Positions 8,364 through 17,821 are shown, counted from the stretch's first letter. The stretch is DNA of 36,983 bases from Phycisphaerales bacterium UBA2421 (GCA_002343075.1 DDRH01000022.1:137665-174647), one strand, 5' to 3'. Translations and numbers: made by a program. The notes: generated by a model not told the origin, from the sequence alone.

Positions 8364-10784
8364 GTGAAAGCAATTCACTTTGCCGGGCAAACAAGGAAGT
8401 TGGCACTTGCGGTGATGGTCGGTGTCGCCGGTGCCGCAGCACACACCGCGATTGCACAGTCCAACCCGCTCACCCCCCCTGCAGCGTTCCGAACAGGGGC
8501 CGCAACGCCGCTCGCGGGCAAGACTGTTGAAGACGTACGCATCGTTGGCAACAGAGAAGTATCCACAGCAGTTATTGCCAATGTCATTCGCACCCGTAGG
8601 GGCGAGCCTTATGACCCCGCCACCGTCGAGGAAGACTACCAGCGCGTTTACGGTCTGCGCAAGTTCTCTAATGTTGAAGCCAAGGTCGAACCGACGGACA
8701 CTGGCGTCATCGTCGTGTTTCAGGTCAGCGAGCAGAAGCAGGTGGGCACAATCGCCTTCCGCGGCAATCTCAAGCTGAATGATACGACCCTCGCAAATGT
8801 CGTCGATCTCAAATCGGGCGAGGCGATCGATCCTTTCCGAATCGCACTGGCAAAGTCGTCCATAGAGAATCTTTACCGCAGCAAGAACTTTCCCTTCGCC
8901 AATGTTGAAATCGACCAGAACCGCCTCAGTGAAAGCGGCGACTTAGTCTTTAATGTCGTCGAAGGCCCCAACGTCAAGGTTCGGAAAGTAGCGTTCATAG
9001 GCAACAACTCCTTCACCGCCGACCGGCTGAAGGGTCAGATTCGGACGCGCAACTGGATCTGGATTCTTCGGCAGGGCAACTATGACAATGAGCAGGTTGA
9101 AGACGATGTCGCGTCATTGCGCCGCTTTTATGAGGGCAAGGGCTTTTTTGATGTTCGCATCGGCAGAAAGCTGATTTTCTCGCCGGACAACAGCGAACTG
9201 CAGGTGACATTTCTCGTCGAAGAAGGCCAGCGGTACAGAGTCGATCAGGTCACGTTCAAGGGCAACAGCGTTCTGAGCGATGTCGAGCTGAGAAAAAGCC
9301 TGAAAATGCTCGAAGGAGAGACATACGACGATGATGTCCTCCGCCGCGACGTGCGAGAAGTCATTCGCGCCTATAGTCCGTTTGGCTTCATCTACCAGCC
9401 TCAGGCAACTGACCCGAACTACTTCATGCTCGGGTCGAGCAATGAACCGGTAAAGCGTGTTTTCCGCCGGGAAGCAGGCACGGTCGAACTCGTTTACGAC
9501 ATTCGCGAAGGAAAGCCCTATAAACTCGGCAAGATCCTCGTAAAGGGCAACAGCCGGACGCAGGACAAGGTAGTCCTCCGTGAGATGCGCATGGCGCCCG
9601 GCCAGCTTTACGACTCGGGTGCCGTACAGGACGCCCAGGATCGTCTCCGCGGCACGCCATTTTTTCAGGGCGTGTCGGTTACGCCCATCGGCGATGCCGA
9701 AGATTCACGCGATTTGCTGGTCGAGGTGCAGGAGCAGCGCACCGCCAGCTTTAACATCGGGGCGGGCATCAACTCCAACGGCGGCTTCGGCGCGAACGTC
9801 ACCTACGAGCAGCGCAATTTTGATATCGCCAACCTGCCGACCAACCCCCGCGATATCTTTAACGGAAACGCATTCATCGGTGCCGGCCAGTCGTTCCGGG
9901 TTTCGCTCGAACCGGGCACCCAGATTAGCAACGCGAGCGTGCGCTTCCGAGAGCCGTATCTGTTTGATCAGCCCTACGGCCTGACAGTCGAGGCCTACGC
10001 GCGCGACCGCATCCGCGAAGACTACCGCGATCGCCGGCTGGGCGGCAGGATGAGCCTCGACCACCGATTTGATGAGAAATACAGTGCCGCACTCTCGCTG
10101 CGTATCGAGGAGGTGGATATCGGGAGCATTAACGATCGCCCCATCCGCGCACAAGAGATCCTGGATGAGGAAGGCGAGCACCTCCTGACCAGCGTCGGGT
10201 TGAGAGTCACCCGAGACACCAGCAACCGAGGCATTTTGCCCTTCCGCGGGAGCACCACCAGTGTCGGTTGGGATTCCTTTGGCGCGCTCGGCGGGGATTA
10301 CACGTTCCAGAAGTTCACCGCCAACTGGGATGCCTACTATTCCCTGCGGGAAGACCTGCTCGACCGCCGAACGATCCTCGCGTTGCACGTTGATACCGGA
10401 TACATCGCAGGCGACGCACCATTTTTTGAACGATTTTACGGCGGTGGCATCGGGTCGGTGCGCGGGTTCGCTTTCCGAGGCATCAGCCCCCGGTCAGGCC
10501 CGGATGATGACCGCGTCGGCGGCGATTTCATCCTCACCGCGTCGGCAGAGGTCGGCTTTCCCCTTGTCGGCGAGCAGCTTCGGGGGGTTGTCTTTACCGA
10601 TATGGGAACCGTTGAGCCCTCATTTCAACTGGAGGACTGGCGTACGAGCGTCGGCGCAGGCATCAGACTTACCCTGCCTATCCTCGGCCAAACGCCCATC
10701 GCGATCGATTTTGCCATCCCCTTGAGCAAAAACAGCGAAGACGATACACAGATCATCAGTTTCTCGCTCGGATTCGATCGATAG
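8364..10784 (+). CDS. bamA: BamA, Omp85-family outer-membrane assembly factor
   Basis: BamA inserts beta-barrel proteins into the outer membrane. From the GTG at 8364 the product is 806 residues, close to E. coli BamA. The frame is open further upstream, but this GTG has GGAAG five bases before it and begins a signal peptide with a basic start (KAIHFAGQTRK), a hydrophobic core and a cut near AIAQ. Repeated POTRA domains follow, each with a unit such as VEDVRIVGNREVS, VGTIAFRGN, VRKVAFIGNNSF, VDQVTFKGNSVL or LGKILVKGNSRT, which makes five. The C-terminal half is the barrel, with the conserved loop-6 motif VRGF in GSVRGFAFRG. The ompH-like gene follows on the same strand, as in many diderms. 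Partner lipoproteins are not in this window. Confidence 0.95.
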   Translation: MKAIHFAGQTRKLALAVMVGVAGAAAHTAIAQSNPLTPPAAFRTGAATPLAGKTVEDVRIVGNREVSTAVIANVIRTRRGEPYDPATVEEDYQRVYGLRKFSNVEAKVEPTDTGVIVVFQVSEQKQVGTIAFRGNLKLNDTTLANVVDLKSGEAIDPFRIALAKSSIENLYRSKNFPFANVEIDQNRLSESGDLVFNVVEGPNVKVRKVAFIGNNSFTADRLKGQIRTRNWIWILRQGNYDNEQVEDDVASLRRFYEGKGFFDVRIGRKLIFSPDNSELQVTFLVEEGQRYRVDQVTFKGNSVLSDVELRKSLKMLEGETYDDDVLRRDVREVIRAYSPFGFIYQPQATDPNYFMLGSSNEPVKRVFRREAGTVELVYDIREGKPYKLGKILVKGNSRTQDKVVLREMRMAPGQLYDSGAVQDAQDRLRGTPFFQGVSVTPIGDAEDSRDLLVEVQEQRTASFNIGAGINSNGGFGANVTYEQRNFDIANLPTNPRDIFNGNAFIGAGQSFRVSLEPGTQISNASVRFREPYLFDQPYGLTVEAYARDRIREDYRDRRLGGRMSLDHRFDEKYSAALSLRIEEVDIGSINDRPIRAQEILDEEGEHLLTSVGLRVTRDTSNRGILPFRGSTTSVGWDSFGALGGDYTFQKFTANWDAYYSLREDLLDRRTILALHVDTGYIAGDAPFFERFYGGGIGSVRGFAFRGISPRSGPDDDRVGGDFILTASAEVGFPLVGEQLRGVVFTDMGTVEPSFQLEDWRTSVGAGIRLTLPILGQTPIAIDFAIPLSKNSEDDTQIISFSLGFDR

Positions 10785-10938
10785 ACTGTCCCTCTTGCAA
10801 CCTTGCCCCCCCTGTGGGGATGATGATAGAAGAGACACTCAAGACCGTGATTCGTCGGCTGGCAGGTGCCAGACGTCGCCCCGCGGGGTATGCCTGTGAG
10901 TAGCTAGGTCAATGCACCACTTGAAAGGAACATCGCAC

Positions 10939-11532
10939 ATGAAATTGTCGCATTGCTTCGTAATCAGCCTGCTGGCGCTCGGATTGTTCGCCATGCCGTC
11001 GCTCGCTCAGTCGGCACCGAGAATTGCCATCGCCAACACCGCGCGCATTCTCAATGAGCTACAGGAGACGAAGGACCTCAATCAGAAGATCAATAACGAC
11101 CTCAAGCTGCTGGACACCGAGCGCGTCACCCGGCAGCAGAAGGTCACCGACCTTCAAGCCAAGCGAGATCAGCTTCGCCCCGAGGCACCACAGTACAATG
11201 ACGTGAACAAGGAGTGGCTCCAGGCTCGAATCGAGTTCGAGATTTGGGCCCAGTTGCAGCAGGCCAACCTGCAGCGAGAGCAGAAGATCCAGATGCGCAC
11301 GCTGTTCGGGAAGATTGAACAGACCATCGCAGAAGTAGCGACCAAAAAGGCCATCGATGTCGTGCTCGCCGAGCAGAAGGTCGATTTCCCGGATAACCTC
11401 GACGCAATTCAGGTGGACCAGTTGAAGGCCATCATCGGCCAGCGCAACGTACTGTTCGCCAACGCAGCCACGGTCGATATCACCAATGATGTCATCACCG
11501 CGATGGACGCAGCATACAAGGCAGGAAACTGA
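10939..11532 (+). CDS. OmpH/Skp-like periplasmic chaperone
   Basis: The 197-residue product has a signal peptide (about residues 1-23, ending SLAQS) and then RIAIANTARIL, the usual opening strand of the OmpH/Skp family. A long charged alpha-helical stretch (about 40-125) would form the paired tentacles, and a strand-forming end follows (IDVVLAEQKVDF). Skp-like proteins hold unfolded outer-membrane proteins in the periplasm on their way to BamA, which is the gene directly upstream. The ATG at 10939 is preferred to the earlier one at 10912 because AAAGGAA lies eight bases before it and the signal peptide starts there. A strong terminator follows. Confidence 0.88.
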   Translation: MKLSHCFVISLLALGLFAMPSLAQSAPRIAIANTARILNELQETKDLNQKINNDLKLLDTERVTRQQKVTDLQAKRDQLRPEAPQYNDVNKEWLQARIEFEIWAQLQQANLQREQKIQMRTLFGKIEQTIAEVATKKAIDVVLAEQKVDFPDNLDAIQVDQLKAIIGQRNVLFANAATVDITNDVITAMDAAYKAGN

Positions 11533-11575
11533 AGCCCGCGGGGCGGCGTGTAAAGACTGTCAGGAAAAACTAAAC

Positions 11576-11614
11576 GGGCGTGAGAGGCAGATGCTGTCTC
11601 TCACGCCTGTTTTA
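11576..11614 (+). terminator. Rho-independent terminator after ompH
   Basis: A perfect 10-bp stem, GGCGTGAGAG (11577-11586) with CTCTCACGCC (11598-11607), has an 11-base loop and is followed by TGTTTTATT. It ends the bamA-ompH transcript and lies 40 bases before the stop of the convergent regulator gene. Confidence 0.88.
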
Positions 11615-11653
11615 TTAGTCGTGCGGCTTGCTGCTCCAGTCGTGTGGTACGGG

Positions 11654-13078
11654 TCACTCTTCTTCCCCGCCGACATCCAATTTGTATTTTCGCATCTTCT
11701 TGTAGAGCGTCGTGCGATTGATATCCAGTTCGCTCGCAGTCGCCTGGCGGTTGTAGTTGTTGCGCTTCAACGCCGCCTTGATGATCGTGCGTTCGGGCAT
11801 CTCCAACGCTCGCTCTAGCGGCATAGGGTCGTTCAGCAGGCCGTTAAACAAACCATCCAGTGCTGCGCGCGGCTCGGCGAAGGGGTCATAACCCGTCACC
11901 CCGTGAAGCGTCTCGGGCAAATCTGACAGATCAATCTGAGGCCGCTTGGAAAGCACCACCGAGTGCTCGACCGCATTCTCAAGCTCGCGCACATTCCCCG
12001 GCCACGCATAGGCCGTCAATGCAGCCAGAGCTGCTTCGGTGAATCCGATGATCTCCCGCCCCACTTCCTTGCAATAAAGCCGCAGAAAATGCATCGCCAG
12101 CAGCGGAATGTCGCCCTTCCGATCGCGCAGGCTCGGCATGCGAATGTTGACCACATTAATGCGGTAGTAGAGATCCTGTCGAAACGTCTGCTCGGCTACC
12201 AGTTGCTGAAGGTCGCAGTTGGATGCCAGCACCACGCGCACATCGACCGTCGTTGTTTGCGTCGAACCAACCGGCTCAAACTTCCGCTCCTGCAACACCC
12301 GCAGCAACTTCACCTGCATCGCGGGGCTGGCCGAATTAATCTCATCGAGAAAGATCGTCCCCCCATCCGCGGAGAGAAATCGGCCGGGCTTGTCGCTCAC
12401 CGCCCCGGTGAATGAACCCTTCACATGGCCAAAGAGTTCGCTCTCAAGCAGTGTCTCGGGAAGCGCGCCGCAGGAGATTTCGATGAACGGCCTGTCCCGC
12501 CGGGGCGATCGCTGGTGAATGCCGCGCGCCAGCAGGCTCTTACCCGTGCCGCTTTCGCCAGTCATCAGCACGGTCGTCCGACCTTCGGCCACCGCGTTGA
12601 CGACATCGACGATTTTCTGAACCTTTGCATCGCGCCCGATCAGGTTCTCCAAGCCAAACCGGGAATCCAACTGTTGCCGAAGCGCATAGTTTTCAAACAG
12701 CAGCGCGTGTTGCCGGGCCGCCTTTTCTACTGTCACGCGAATCTCATCATCAATGATCGGCTTGGTCAGGTAGTCGAACGCCCCGGCTTTAATGGCATCG
12801 ACCGCTTGCTCGATCGAGCCGTAGCCGGTGAGCAGGATCACCACCACCTGCGGATGCGACCGGCGAATGTCCCGGAGAAACGCACCGGGCTTCACCCCAG
12901 CGATGTTCAAGTCGGCCAGCAGTATGTCGATCTGCCCCGATTCCATCTTCGCCACGGCTGCATCGGGGCTATCGGTTGTCGAAACGACGTATCCCTCCCG
13001 CCTGAGAAACTGCGAGAGCGAATCCTGCATGATCCGGTCTTCATCAAGGACGAGAATGCGAGGGGTATGCGTTGACAT
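11654..13078 (-). CDS. NtrC-family sigma-54-dependent response regulator
   Basis: The 474-residue protein has three domains. The receiver (1-120) has the phospho-acceptor Asp56 in LLADLNI and Lys106 in YLTKPI. The AAA+ domain has Walker A GESGTGKS (174-181), Walker B FLDEI (243-247) and the sigma-54 contact loop at 221-226, read here as GSFTGA instead of the usual GAFTGA. A C-terminal Fis-type helix-turn-helix contains RQATASELDINRTTLYKKM. It should activate sigma-54 promoters when phosphorylated. No partner kinase is adjacent, and whether the hybrid kinase at 2688-5852 talks to it is unknown. It is transcribed away from ald. Confidence 0.94.
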   Translation of the reverse strand: MSTHTPRILVLDEDRIMQDSLSQFLRREGYVVSTTDSPDAAVAKMESGQIDILLADLNIAGVKPGAFLRDIRRSHPQVVVILLTGYGSIEQAVDAIKAGAFDYLTKPIIDDEIRVTVEKAARQHALLFENYALRQQLDSRFGLENLIGRDAKVQKIVDVVNAVAEGRTTVLMTGESGTGKSLLARGIHQRSPRRDRPFIEISCGALPETLLESELFGHVKGSFTGAVSDKPGRFLSADGGTIFLDEINSASPAMQVKLLRVLQERKFEPVGSTQTTTVDVRVVLASNCDLQQLVAEQTFRQDLYYRINVVNIRMPSLRDRKGDIPLLAMHFLRLYCKEVGREIIGFTEAALAALTAYAWPGNVRELENAVEHSVVLSKRPQIDLSDLPETLHGVTGYDPFAEPRAALDGLFNGLLNDPMPLERALEMPERTIIKAALKRNNYNRQATASELDINRTTLYKKMRKYKLDVGGEEE

Positions 13079-13216
13079 AATTGGTCGCGGTCAGATCGTC
13101 AGACGGCTGAGTATTGCCGGTGCCGCGGACATCACGGTGCCCGAGTTGCCCCGACGGCAATTTTCTCCCGGCAATCAGCGATCGGCGTTCACTTAACTCA
13201 TCATCGACCAGAATGC

Positions 13217-13236
13217 GTGTTGCCTTGAAGCAACAC
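13217..13236. repeat. Inverted repeat upstream of ald
   Basis: GTGTTGC (13217-13223) and GCAACAC (13230-13236) form a perfect 7-bp stem with a 6-base centre. The flanks AATGC and GCATT can extend it with a 4-base bulge. It lies about 85 bases before the ald start, where an operator could sit. Function is inferred from position only. Confidence 0.4.
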
Positions 13237-13321
13237 TGATGCATTCCCGCTGCATTTTGCTTTCCGGCGAGGATGGATATGATTCCGCGATACTGGAACG
13301 ACTCATTTCGAGGAAAGACCT

Positions 13322-14428
13322 ATGAAGATTGGTGTGCCAAAGGAAATCAAGTCTGATGAATACCGTGTCGCCATGACCCCCGCCGGGGCGGAGGCGATGG
13401 CTCGGGCCGGGCACCAGGTGTTTGTTGAGGCGCAGGCCGGCGTAGGCTCAGGGTTTGGAGACGAGCTTTACACCGCAGTCGGCGCAACGATCGTCGGCAC
13501 CGCTGCAGAGGTCTTCACGGCTGCCGACATGATCGTGAAGGTGAAGGAACCGCAGCCCGCCGAGATCAGCCAGTTCAAGCCCGGGCAGATCATCTTCACC
13601 TACTTCCACTTCGCCGCCAGCCGCGAGCTGACGCAGGCGTGCATGGATAGTCAGATCACAGCAATCGCCTATGAGACCATCACCGACAAGCGCGGCACCC
13701 TGCCACTGCTCACGCCGATGAGCGAAATCGCCGGGAAGATGAGCGTACAGGAAGGCGCGAAGTATCTGGAAAAGCCGATGAGCGGCCGGGGCATCCTGCT
13801 CGGCGGCGTGCCGGGCGTGCCGCCGGCACATGTACTCGTGATCGGAGGCGGCGTGGTCGGCACCAATGCCGCAAAAATCGCCGCCGGGCTGGGGGCCAAT
13901 GTCGTGCTGATGGATGTCAGCCTCGACCGTTTGCGCTATCTCGATGATGTCATGCCTGCCAATGTCAGCACTGTCTATTCCAACAGCTACAACATCCGTG
14001 AACATCTTCAGCTAGCCGACCTCGTCGTGGGTGCTGTTCTCATTCCCGGCGCGAAGGCACCGAGCCTCGTCAGCCGCGCCGATCTGAAGCTGATGAAACA
14101 TGGCGCGGTGATTGTCGATGTCGCCATTGATCAGGGCGGCTGCGTTGAAACAGCCCGCGCGACCACGCACAAGGAACCGACCTATATCATCGATCATGTA
14201 GTTCACTACTGCGTCGCCAACATGCCCGGCGCGGTAGGCCGCACGAGCACACTCGCGCTGACCAACGCAACACTCCCCTACGCGCTCAAGATAGCAACCA
14301 AGGGCTATAAGGCCGCGGCGCAGGCAGATCCGGGGCTGGTTGAGGGGATCAACCTTGTCAACGGGCAAGTGACCTACCAGGCGGTGGCCGATTGCTTTGG
14401 GCTGAAGTATTCCGAACTGAAGCTGTGA
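13322..14428 (+). CDS. ald: Alanine dehydrogenase
   Basis: Ald converts L-alanine, water and NAD+ reversibly to pyruvate, ammonia and NADH in the cytoplasm. The 368-residue length is normal. The N-terminus MKIGVPKEIK is the family signature. The catalytic residues known from the Mycobacterium tuberculosis enzyme fall at the same numbers: Lys75 (VKVKEP), His96 (YFHFAAS) and Asp270 (VAIDQGG). The NAD-binding Rossmann loop is VIGGGVVGTNAA (173-184). The ATG has GAGGAAAG just upstream. The gene is divergent from the sigma-54 activator, and the intergenic stretch holds a small inverted repeat that might be an operator. The small TPR gene follows after 57 bases. Confidence 0.97.
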   Translation: MKIGVPKEIKSDEYRVAMTPAGAEAMARAGHQVFVEAQAGVGSGFGDELYTAVGATIVGTAAEVFTAADMIVKVKEPQPAEISQFKPGQIIFTYFHFAASRELTQACMDSQITAIAYETITDKRGTLPLLTPMSEIAGKMSVQEGAKYLEKPMSGRGILLGGVPGVPPAHVLVIGGGVVGTNAAKIAAGLGANVVLMDVSLDRLRYLDDVMPANVSTVYSNSYNIREHLQLADLVVGAVLIPGAKAPSLVSRADLKLMKHGAVIVDVAIDQGGCVETARATTHKEPTYIIDHVVHYCVANMPGAVGRTSTLALTNATLPYALKIATKGYKAAAQADPGLVEGINLVNGQVTYQAVADCFGLKYSELKL

Positions 14429-14485
14429 ACGCCGCAATAATGCCTCCGCAGCGGGCGGGAGGATGCGGTGAGGAGGGACTTGACG

Positions 14486-14797
14486 ATGACCGAGCGACTG
14501 CAAAAGCTGCAGATCATGCTGGAAAAATCCCCCGGCGATCCATTTCTGCTCTACGCGGCGGGCATGGAATACAAGAAAACGGGCGATCATCCGCGCGCCT
14601 TGGAGTACTTCCGTCGCACGATCTCCGCCGACGCGAAGTATTGTTACGCTTACTATCAGGCCGGACAAACCTACGAACTATCTGACCGCCCCACCGACGC
14701 CAGGCAGGCATACATCGACGGCATTGCCGCGGCGCAGATGGCTGGCGATGCACATGCGCAATCCGAACTGCAGGCAGCCCTTGATATGCTCGACTGA
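14486..14797 (+). CDS. Small TPR protein (103 aa)
   Basis: The product contains about two tetratricopeptide-like helix pairs: FLLYAAGMEYKKTGDHPRAL followed by CYAYYQAGQTYELSDRPTDA. There is no signal peptide or enzymatic motif, so it is probably a small cytoplasmic protein-binding module. The frame opens slightly earlier with a GTG at 14468, but the ATG at 14486 is better placed because GGAGGG lies about eight bases upstream. It follows ald closely on the same strand and may share its transcript. Its partner is unknown. Confidence 0.82.
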   Translation: MTERLQKLQIMLEKSPGDPFLLYAAGMEYKKTGDHPRALEYFRRTISADAKYCYAYYQAGQTYELSDRPTDARQAYIDGIAAAQMAGDAHAQSELQAALDMLD

Positions 14798-14941
14798 TCG
14801 CGCCATACGCCCCGCGACAATTTGCCACGCCCAGTGCCGCCGGGGCCGTTTCTCCCCGGCCATGCGATGATCGCGCCCGGCGGTTCAGGCATTCCCCGAT
14901 TTGCATTCCCGCAACATCGCTCCACAATTTACTGTTCAACC

Positions 14942-15892
14942 ATGGTCGACGCGTTGATGAACTATCTGCACACGCCAAAGTGGAAGCGCCAGCACCGTTG
15001 GCGGCGGGCCGTGTGGACAGCGATGAACACGGTGGGACTCACCGGCATGCACGCGCTGCCACTAAACAAGCGTTGGATCGACATTCATCGCCGACTCATG
15101 CCGTTTCCAAATCTCGATCCCGGCCTGATGGGGTTTCGCATCGTGCAGATTTCGGACCTGCATTACAGCCCGGTGGTCTGGAAGCGCTATCTCGAGCAAA
15201 TGTTACAGTGGGTTCACGAGCTTGAGCCCGATCTGGTGGTTGTCACCGGCGACCTGATCACCGGCGGCTATCGCTACGCGCCGAGGATCGCAAAAATGCT
15301 CGCCGGGCTTAAGCCGCCGCACGGTGTCATCTGCACCTTTGGAAACCATGACTATTCAATGTACGGAAAGAAGCAACTCATCGAGGGAATGCGACGTGCA
15401 GACTATCTTGAGAAGTGTCTGATGAACGAAGGCCTGATCGTGCTGCGCAATGAAGTACTGGAGATTCGACCCGGCAAGCGCACCGATCGGCCGCTCGATA
15501 CGGATGGCGATGTTACCAACGCACGACCGCTGATGATTGTCGGCCTCGACGATGAATGGTCCGGCGCGATTGATCCGCGGAAGGCGTTTGCGGGCGTCGG
15601 CGGTGACCTGCCAGTACTTTGCCTGAACCATAACCCTGCGAACTGCCATGAATTGCTGGAGTATCCGTGGCAATGGATGCTCGCCGGACACACGCATGGC
15701 CGGCAAACCGCCGACAGCCGGGTGGCACGCACGTTCAGCAAGCGGCGCGAGTACACACACGGGTACTACGCCATTCAGGGCCGACATCTTTATGTCAACC
15801 GAGGATTGTCATATGGCCAGCGGGTGAAACACTGGTGCCGCCCGGAAATGACAGTCTTCCGCCTCACCGCCGAAGCACCCCAAGAAGCATAA
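14942..15892 (+). CDS. Calcineurin-like metallophosphoesterase
   Basis: The 316-residue product carries the dinuclear-metal phosphoesterase signature in order: SDLHY (Asp72, His74), GDL (103-105), GNHD (134-137), LNHNP and near the end GHTHG. This matches the membrane-associated YaeI/YkuE-like branch, whose members act on phospholipid-type substrates, but the substrate here is unknown. The N-terminus is basic, and a weakly hydrophobic stretch precedes the catalytic domain. The frame is open to 14822, but those residues are proline- and glycine-rich and not conserved in character. The ATG at 14942 or the one at 14957 is more likely, and neither has a strong ribosome binding site. Confidence 0.85.
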   Translation: MVDALMNYLHTPKWKRQHRWRRAVWTAMNTVGLTGMHALPLNKRWIDIHRRLMPFPNLDPGLMGFRIVQISDLHYSPVVWKRYLEQMLQWVHELEPDLVVVTGDLITGGYRYAPRIAKMLAGLKPPHGVICTFGNHDYSMYGKKQLIEGMRRADYLEKCLMNEGLIVLRNEVLEIRPGKRTDRPLDTDGDVTNARPLMIVGLDDEWSGAIDPRKAFAGVGGDLPVLCLNHNPANCHELLEYPWQWMLAGHTHGRQTADSRVARTFSKRREYTHGYYAIQGRHLYVNRGLSYGQRVKHWCRPEMTVFRLTAEAPQEA

Positions 15893-15920
15893 GCCCTTTT
15901 TTAGCAACTGTTTATAGCCA

Positions 15921-15942
15921 GCGATGCGACGGCGGGCATCGC
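15921..15942 (+). terminator. Hairpin after phosphoesterase gene, weak terminator candidate
   Basis: GCGATGC (15921-15927) and GCATCGC (15936-15942) form a perfect 7-bp stem with an 8-base loop, 29 bases after the stop. There is no T tract, so termination is uncertain. Confidence 0.35.
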
Positions 15943-15951
15943 CCACAAATG

Positions 15952-15972
15952 AAATGCAATTGTATTGCATTT
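15952..15972. promoter_or_regulatory. Perfect palindrome upstream of pseudopilin operon
   Basis: AAATGCAAT (15952-15960), TGT, ATTGCATTT (15964-15972) is a perfect 9+9 inverted repeat with a 3-base centre. It is AT-rich in GC-rich surroundings and ends 30 bases before the proposed ATG at 16003. This is the size and place of a dimeric repressor or activator site. The binding protein is unknown. Confidence 0.55.
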
Positions 15973-16002
15973 GCGTTTTGAGTGCATATACTATTTGTTC
16001 GC

Positions 16003-16824
16003 ATGAGAAAGCGAGTTGCGTTCAATCTCAACCCGACCGGCCCGCGTGCCGACTCCGGCTTCACTCTCGTGGAGTTGCTGGTGGTCATCGGCGTCATCTC
16101 TCTGCTGGTCTCGCTGCTGTTGCCCGCGCTCGGAAAAGCCAAGCAGGGCGCGAACCGCGCCTTCTGTCTAAATAATCTGCGTACCATGCAGATGGCGCAG
16201 CTGCAGTATGCCAATGACAACCGGGGCTATCTGGTGCAGGCGGGTTTGTCGCATCAAGGTGTGGCCCTGGAAGCGGGTGTCGCGTGGATCAATACACTGC
16301 AGCGGTACTACCGGGGCAGCAATGTCGAGTCGGATACGCTTGCCAACCCGTCGATCTCAGTTCGCTGCCCCAGCGATGTCAGCCCACACTGGGTAGATGG
16401 CGTGCCCGTTCCGCAGACCAACCCGCCGTCGTTTCGACGGACGAGCTACGGCATCAACATCTTTCTCGATCGGGAGATGTGTCCGTGGGGCCCTCGGCAA
16501 TCGCTCGATGCGCCCGCGGGCGGGTGGTATGCCAAGATCACGCGCGTTCGCAAACCGTCCAGCACGATCCAGTTTGTTGAAATGGCGTACAACGGACCAT
16601 TCGCTGCGGCCGATCATCCGCATGTCGAAAACTGGGCCGGCTCCAACCCCGCCATCGTCGCCGCAACGATGCTCGAGATTCACTCACACGGCGGCCCGCG
16701 CCGCAGCCGCGAGTCGATCAGCAACTACGGCTTTCTCGATGGCCATGCCGAAAGCCTGCGCTTCAGCGAAGTGTTTCGTGATCTGACCAAGTTCAACCGA
16801 TTCGACCCCGCGCTGGCCAACTAG
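16003..16824 (+). CDS. Pseudopilin-like protein with type IV prepilin N-terminus
   Basis: The 273-residue product has a class III/type IV prepilin leader. Cleavage should fall between Gly19 and Phe20, followed by [16 protein letters not shown] with Glu24 at +5 and a hydrophobic stem to about residue 43. The C-terminal end contains HSHGG and, about 13 residues later, FLDGHAES, the H...DG arrangement seen in the very large planctomycete family of pilin-like proteins. These are processed by a prepilin peptidase and probably assembled or anchored at the envelope. Their function is mostly unknown. A GTG at 15982 is an alternative start, and no strong ribosome binding site was seen for either. The gene leads a tandem of two PEP-CTERM genes. 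Confidence 0.88.
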   Translation: MRKRVAFNLNPTGPRADSGFTLVELLVVIGVISLLVSLLLPALGKAKQGANRAFCLNNLRTMQMAQLQYANDNRGYLVQAGLSHQGVALEAGVAWINTLQRYYRGSNVESDTLANPSISVRCPSDVSPHWVDGVPVPQTNPPSFRRTSYGINIFLDREMCPWGPRQSLDAPAGGWYAKITRVRKPSSTIQFVEMAYNGPFAAADHPHVENWAGSNPAIVAATMLEIHSHGGPRRSRESISNYGFLDGHAESLRFSEVFRDLTKFNRFDPALAN

Positions 16825-16860
16825 GTCCTGCGGCAATCACGTGTCTTCCGGAGAGATAAG

Positions 16861-17820
16861 ATGCTTCGACCCCTCTTGATCGCAACAACCTTGGCAGCAA
16901 ATGCAAGCTGGTTGCATGCAGTCAATCCGTTCGTCATCGCCGCCGACGCGCGCCCGCGCGTCGCCGGCGGGAAGCTCATCACCGATGCCTTTGACGATAG
17001 CACTAGCACGCTCGTGCAGAACGTCCGCACCTTCGGCTGGCAGTTCCAGTCCATCCCCGGCGATCCCTACTTCATTCAAGACCCCGGCTTCAACGCCGTC
17101 GCCGGATCGGGCCTGCAGGGAGGCAGCTTCATCGGTTTCAATGTCTCGCGCGGCTTGTCATTCTTCAGCGGCTCGGAGCCGGTCGACCTCGGGCAGATAC
17201 CCGTCGGCTTCGGACAGACACCTGCGGGCGAATCGTTGTCGTTCTCGTTCGGGGCGGGAACCGTCGGCATCTCTTCGACCACCGCCGCCCAACCCGGATT
17301 CAACTTTTCAAGCGTGGCCGCCAACGGCAGCCTGCATCGTCACCTCAATGCCAACCTTAATCCCGGAACCCTGGCAACGCCGTCGAAGGGCATCTACTTC
17401 ACGTCCATTCGACTGACCAATACTGCCGGTGCCGCGCCCTCTGACGCGCTCTTTCTGCTGTTCAACAACGGCGCCGCGCCCGCCGACTTCAGCCGCGCCC
17501 TGGACTATGTGGCCAATCCGTTCGCTGGCGACGCCGATTTCTCCGGCAGCGTGACACTCGACGACTTCACCGCCCTCGCCGCCAACTTCGGCTCGCCCGG
17601 CGAGCAGTTCTGGTACGACGGCGATTTCAACGACGATTATCAGGTCAATCTCGACGACTTCACCGCCCTCGCGGCCAACTTCGGGCTTGCCGCCCCTTCG
17701 GGTTTGCCGCGCGATTCGGCGATCCCCGAACCCACTTCGCTCACATTTGCACTGGTCGTTGCTTCGCAGTTGTTCCTGCGTCGGCGCACCAGGGTTTCTT
17801 CATCTCTTCAGGAGGTTTGA
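16861..17820 (+). CDS. PEP-CTERM protein with dockerin-type repeats
   Basis: The 319-residue product has a signal peptide (about 1-20), a beta-rich body, two dockerin-like calcium-binding repeats (about 223-244 and 254-275) and a C-terminal sorting signal. Each repeat ends LDDFTALAANFG and begins with a D-x-D/N-type loop (GDADFSGS and GDFNDDYQ). The sorting signal is PEP (289-291), a hydrophobic segment and Arg-Arg-Arg (307-309). PEP-CTERM proteins are handled by exosortases during export, and no exosortase gene is in the window. The body is related to the next gene product: both share DPGF, GSG, GIY and PSD landmarks in the same order. The ATG follows a GGAGAGATAAG stretch. Confidence 0.85.
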   Translation: MLRPLLIATTLAANASWLHAVNPFVIAADARPRVAGGKLITDAFDDSTSTLVQNVRTFGWQFQSIPGDPYFIQDPGFNAVAGSGLQGGSFIGFNVSRGLSFFSGSEPVDLGQIPVGFGQTPAGESLSFSFGAGTVGISSTTAAQPGFNFSSVAANGSLHRHLNANLNPGTLATPSKGIYFTSIRLTNTAGAAPSDALFLLFNNGAAPADFSRALDYVANPFAGDADFSGSVTLDDFTALAANFGSPGEQFWYDGDFNDDYQVNLDDFTALAANFGLAAPSGLPRDSAIPEPTSLTFALVVASQLFLRRRTRVSSSLQEV

Positions 17821-17821
17821 T

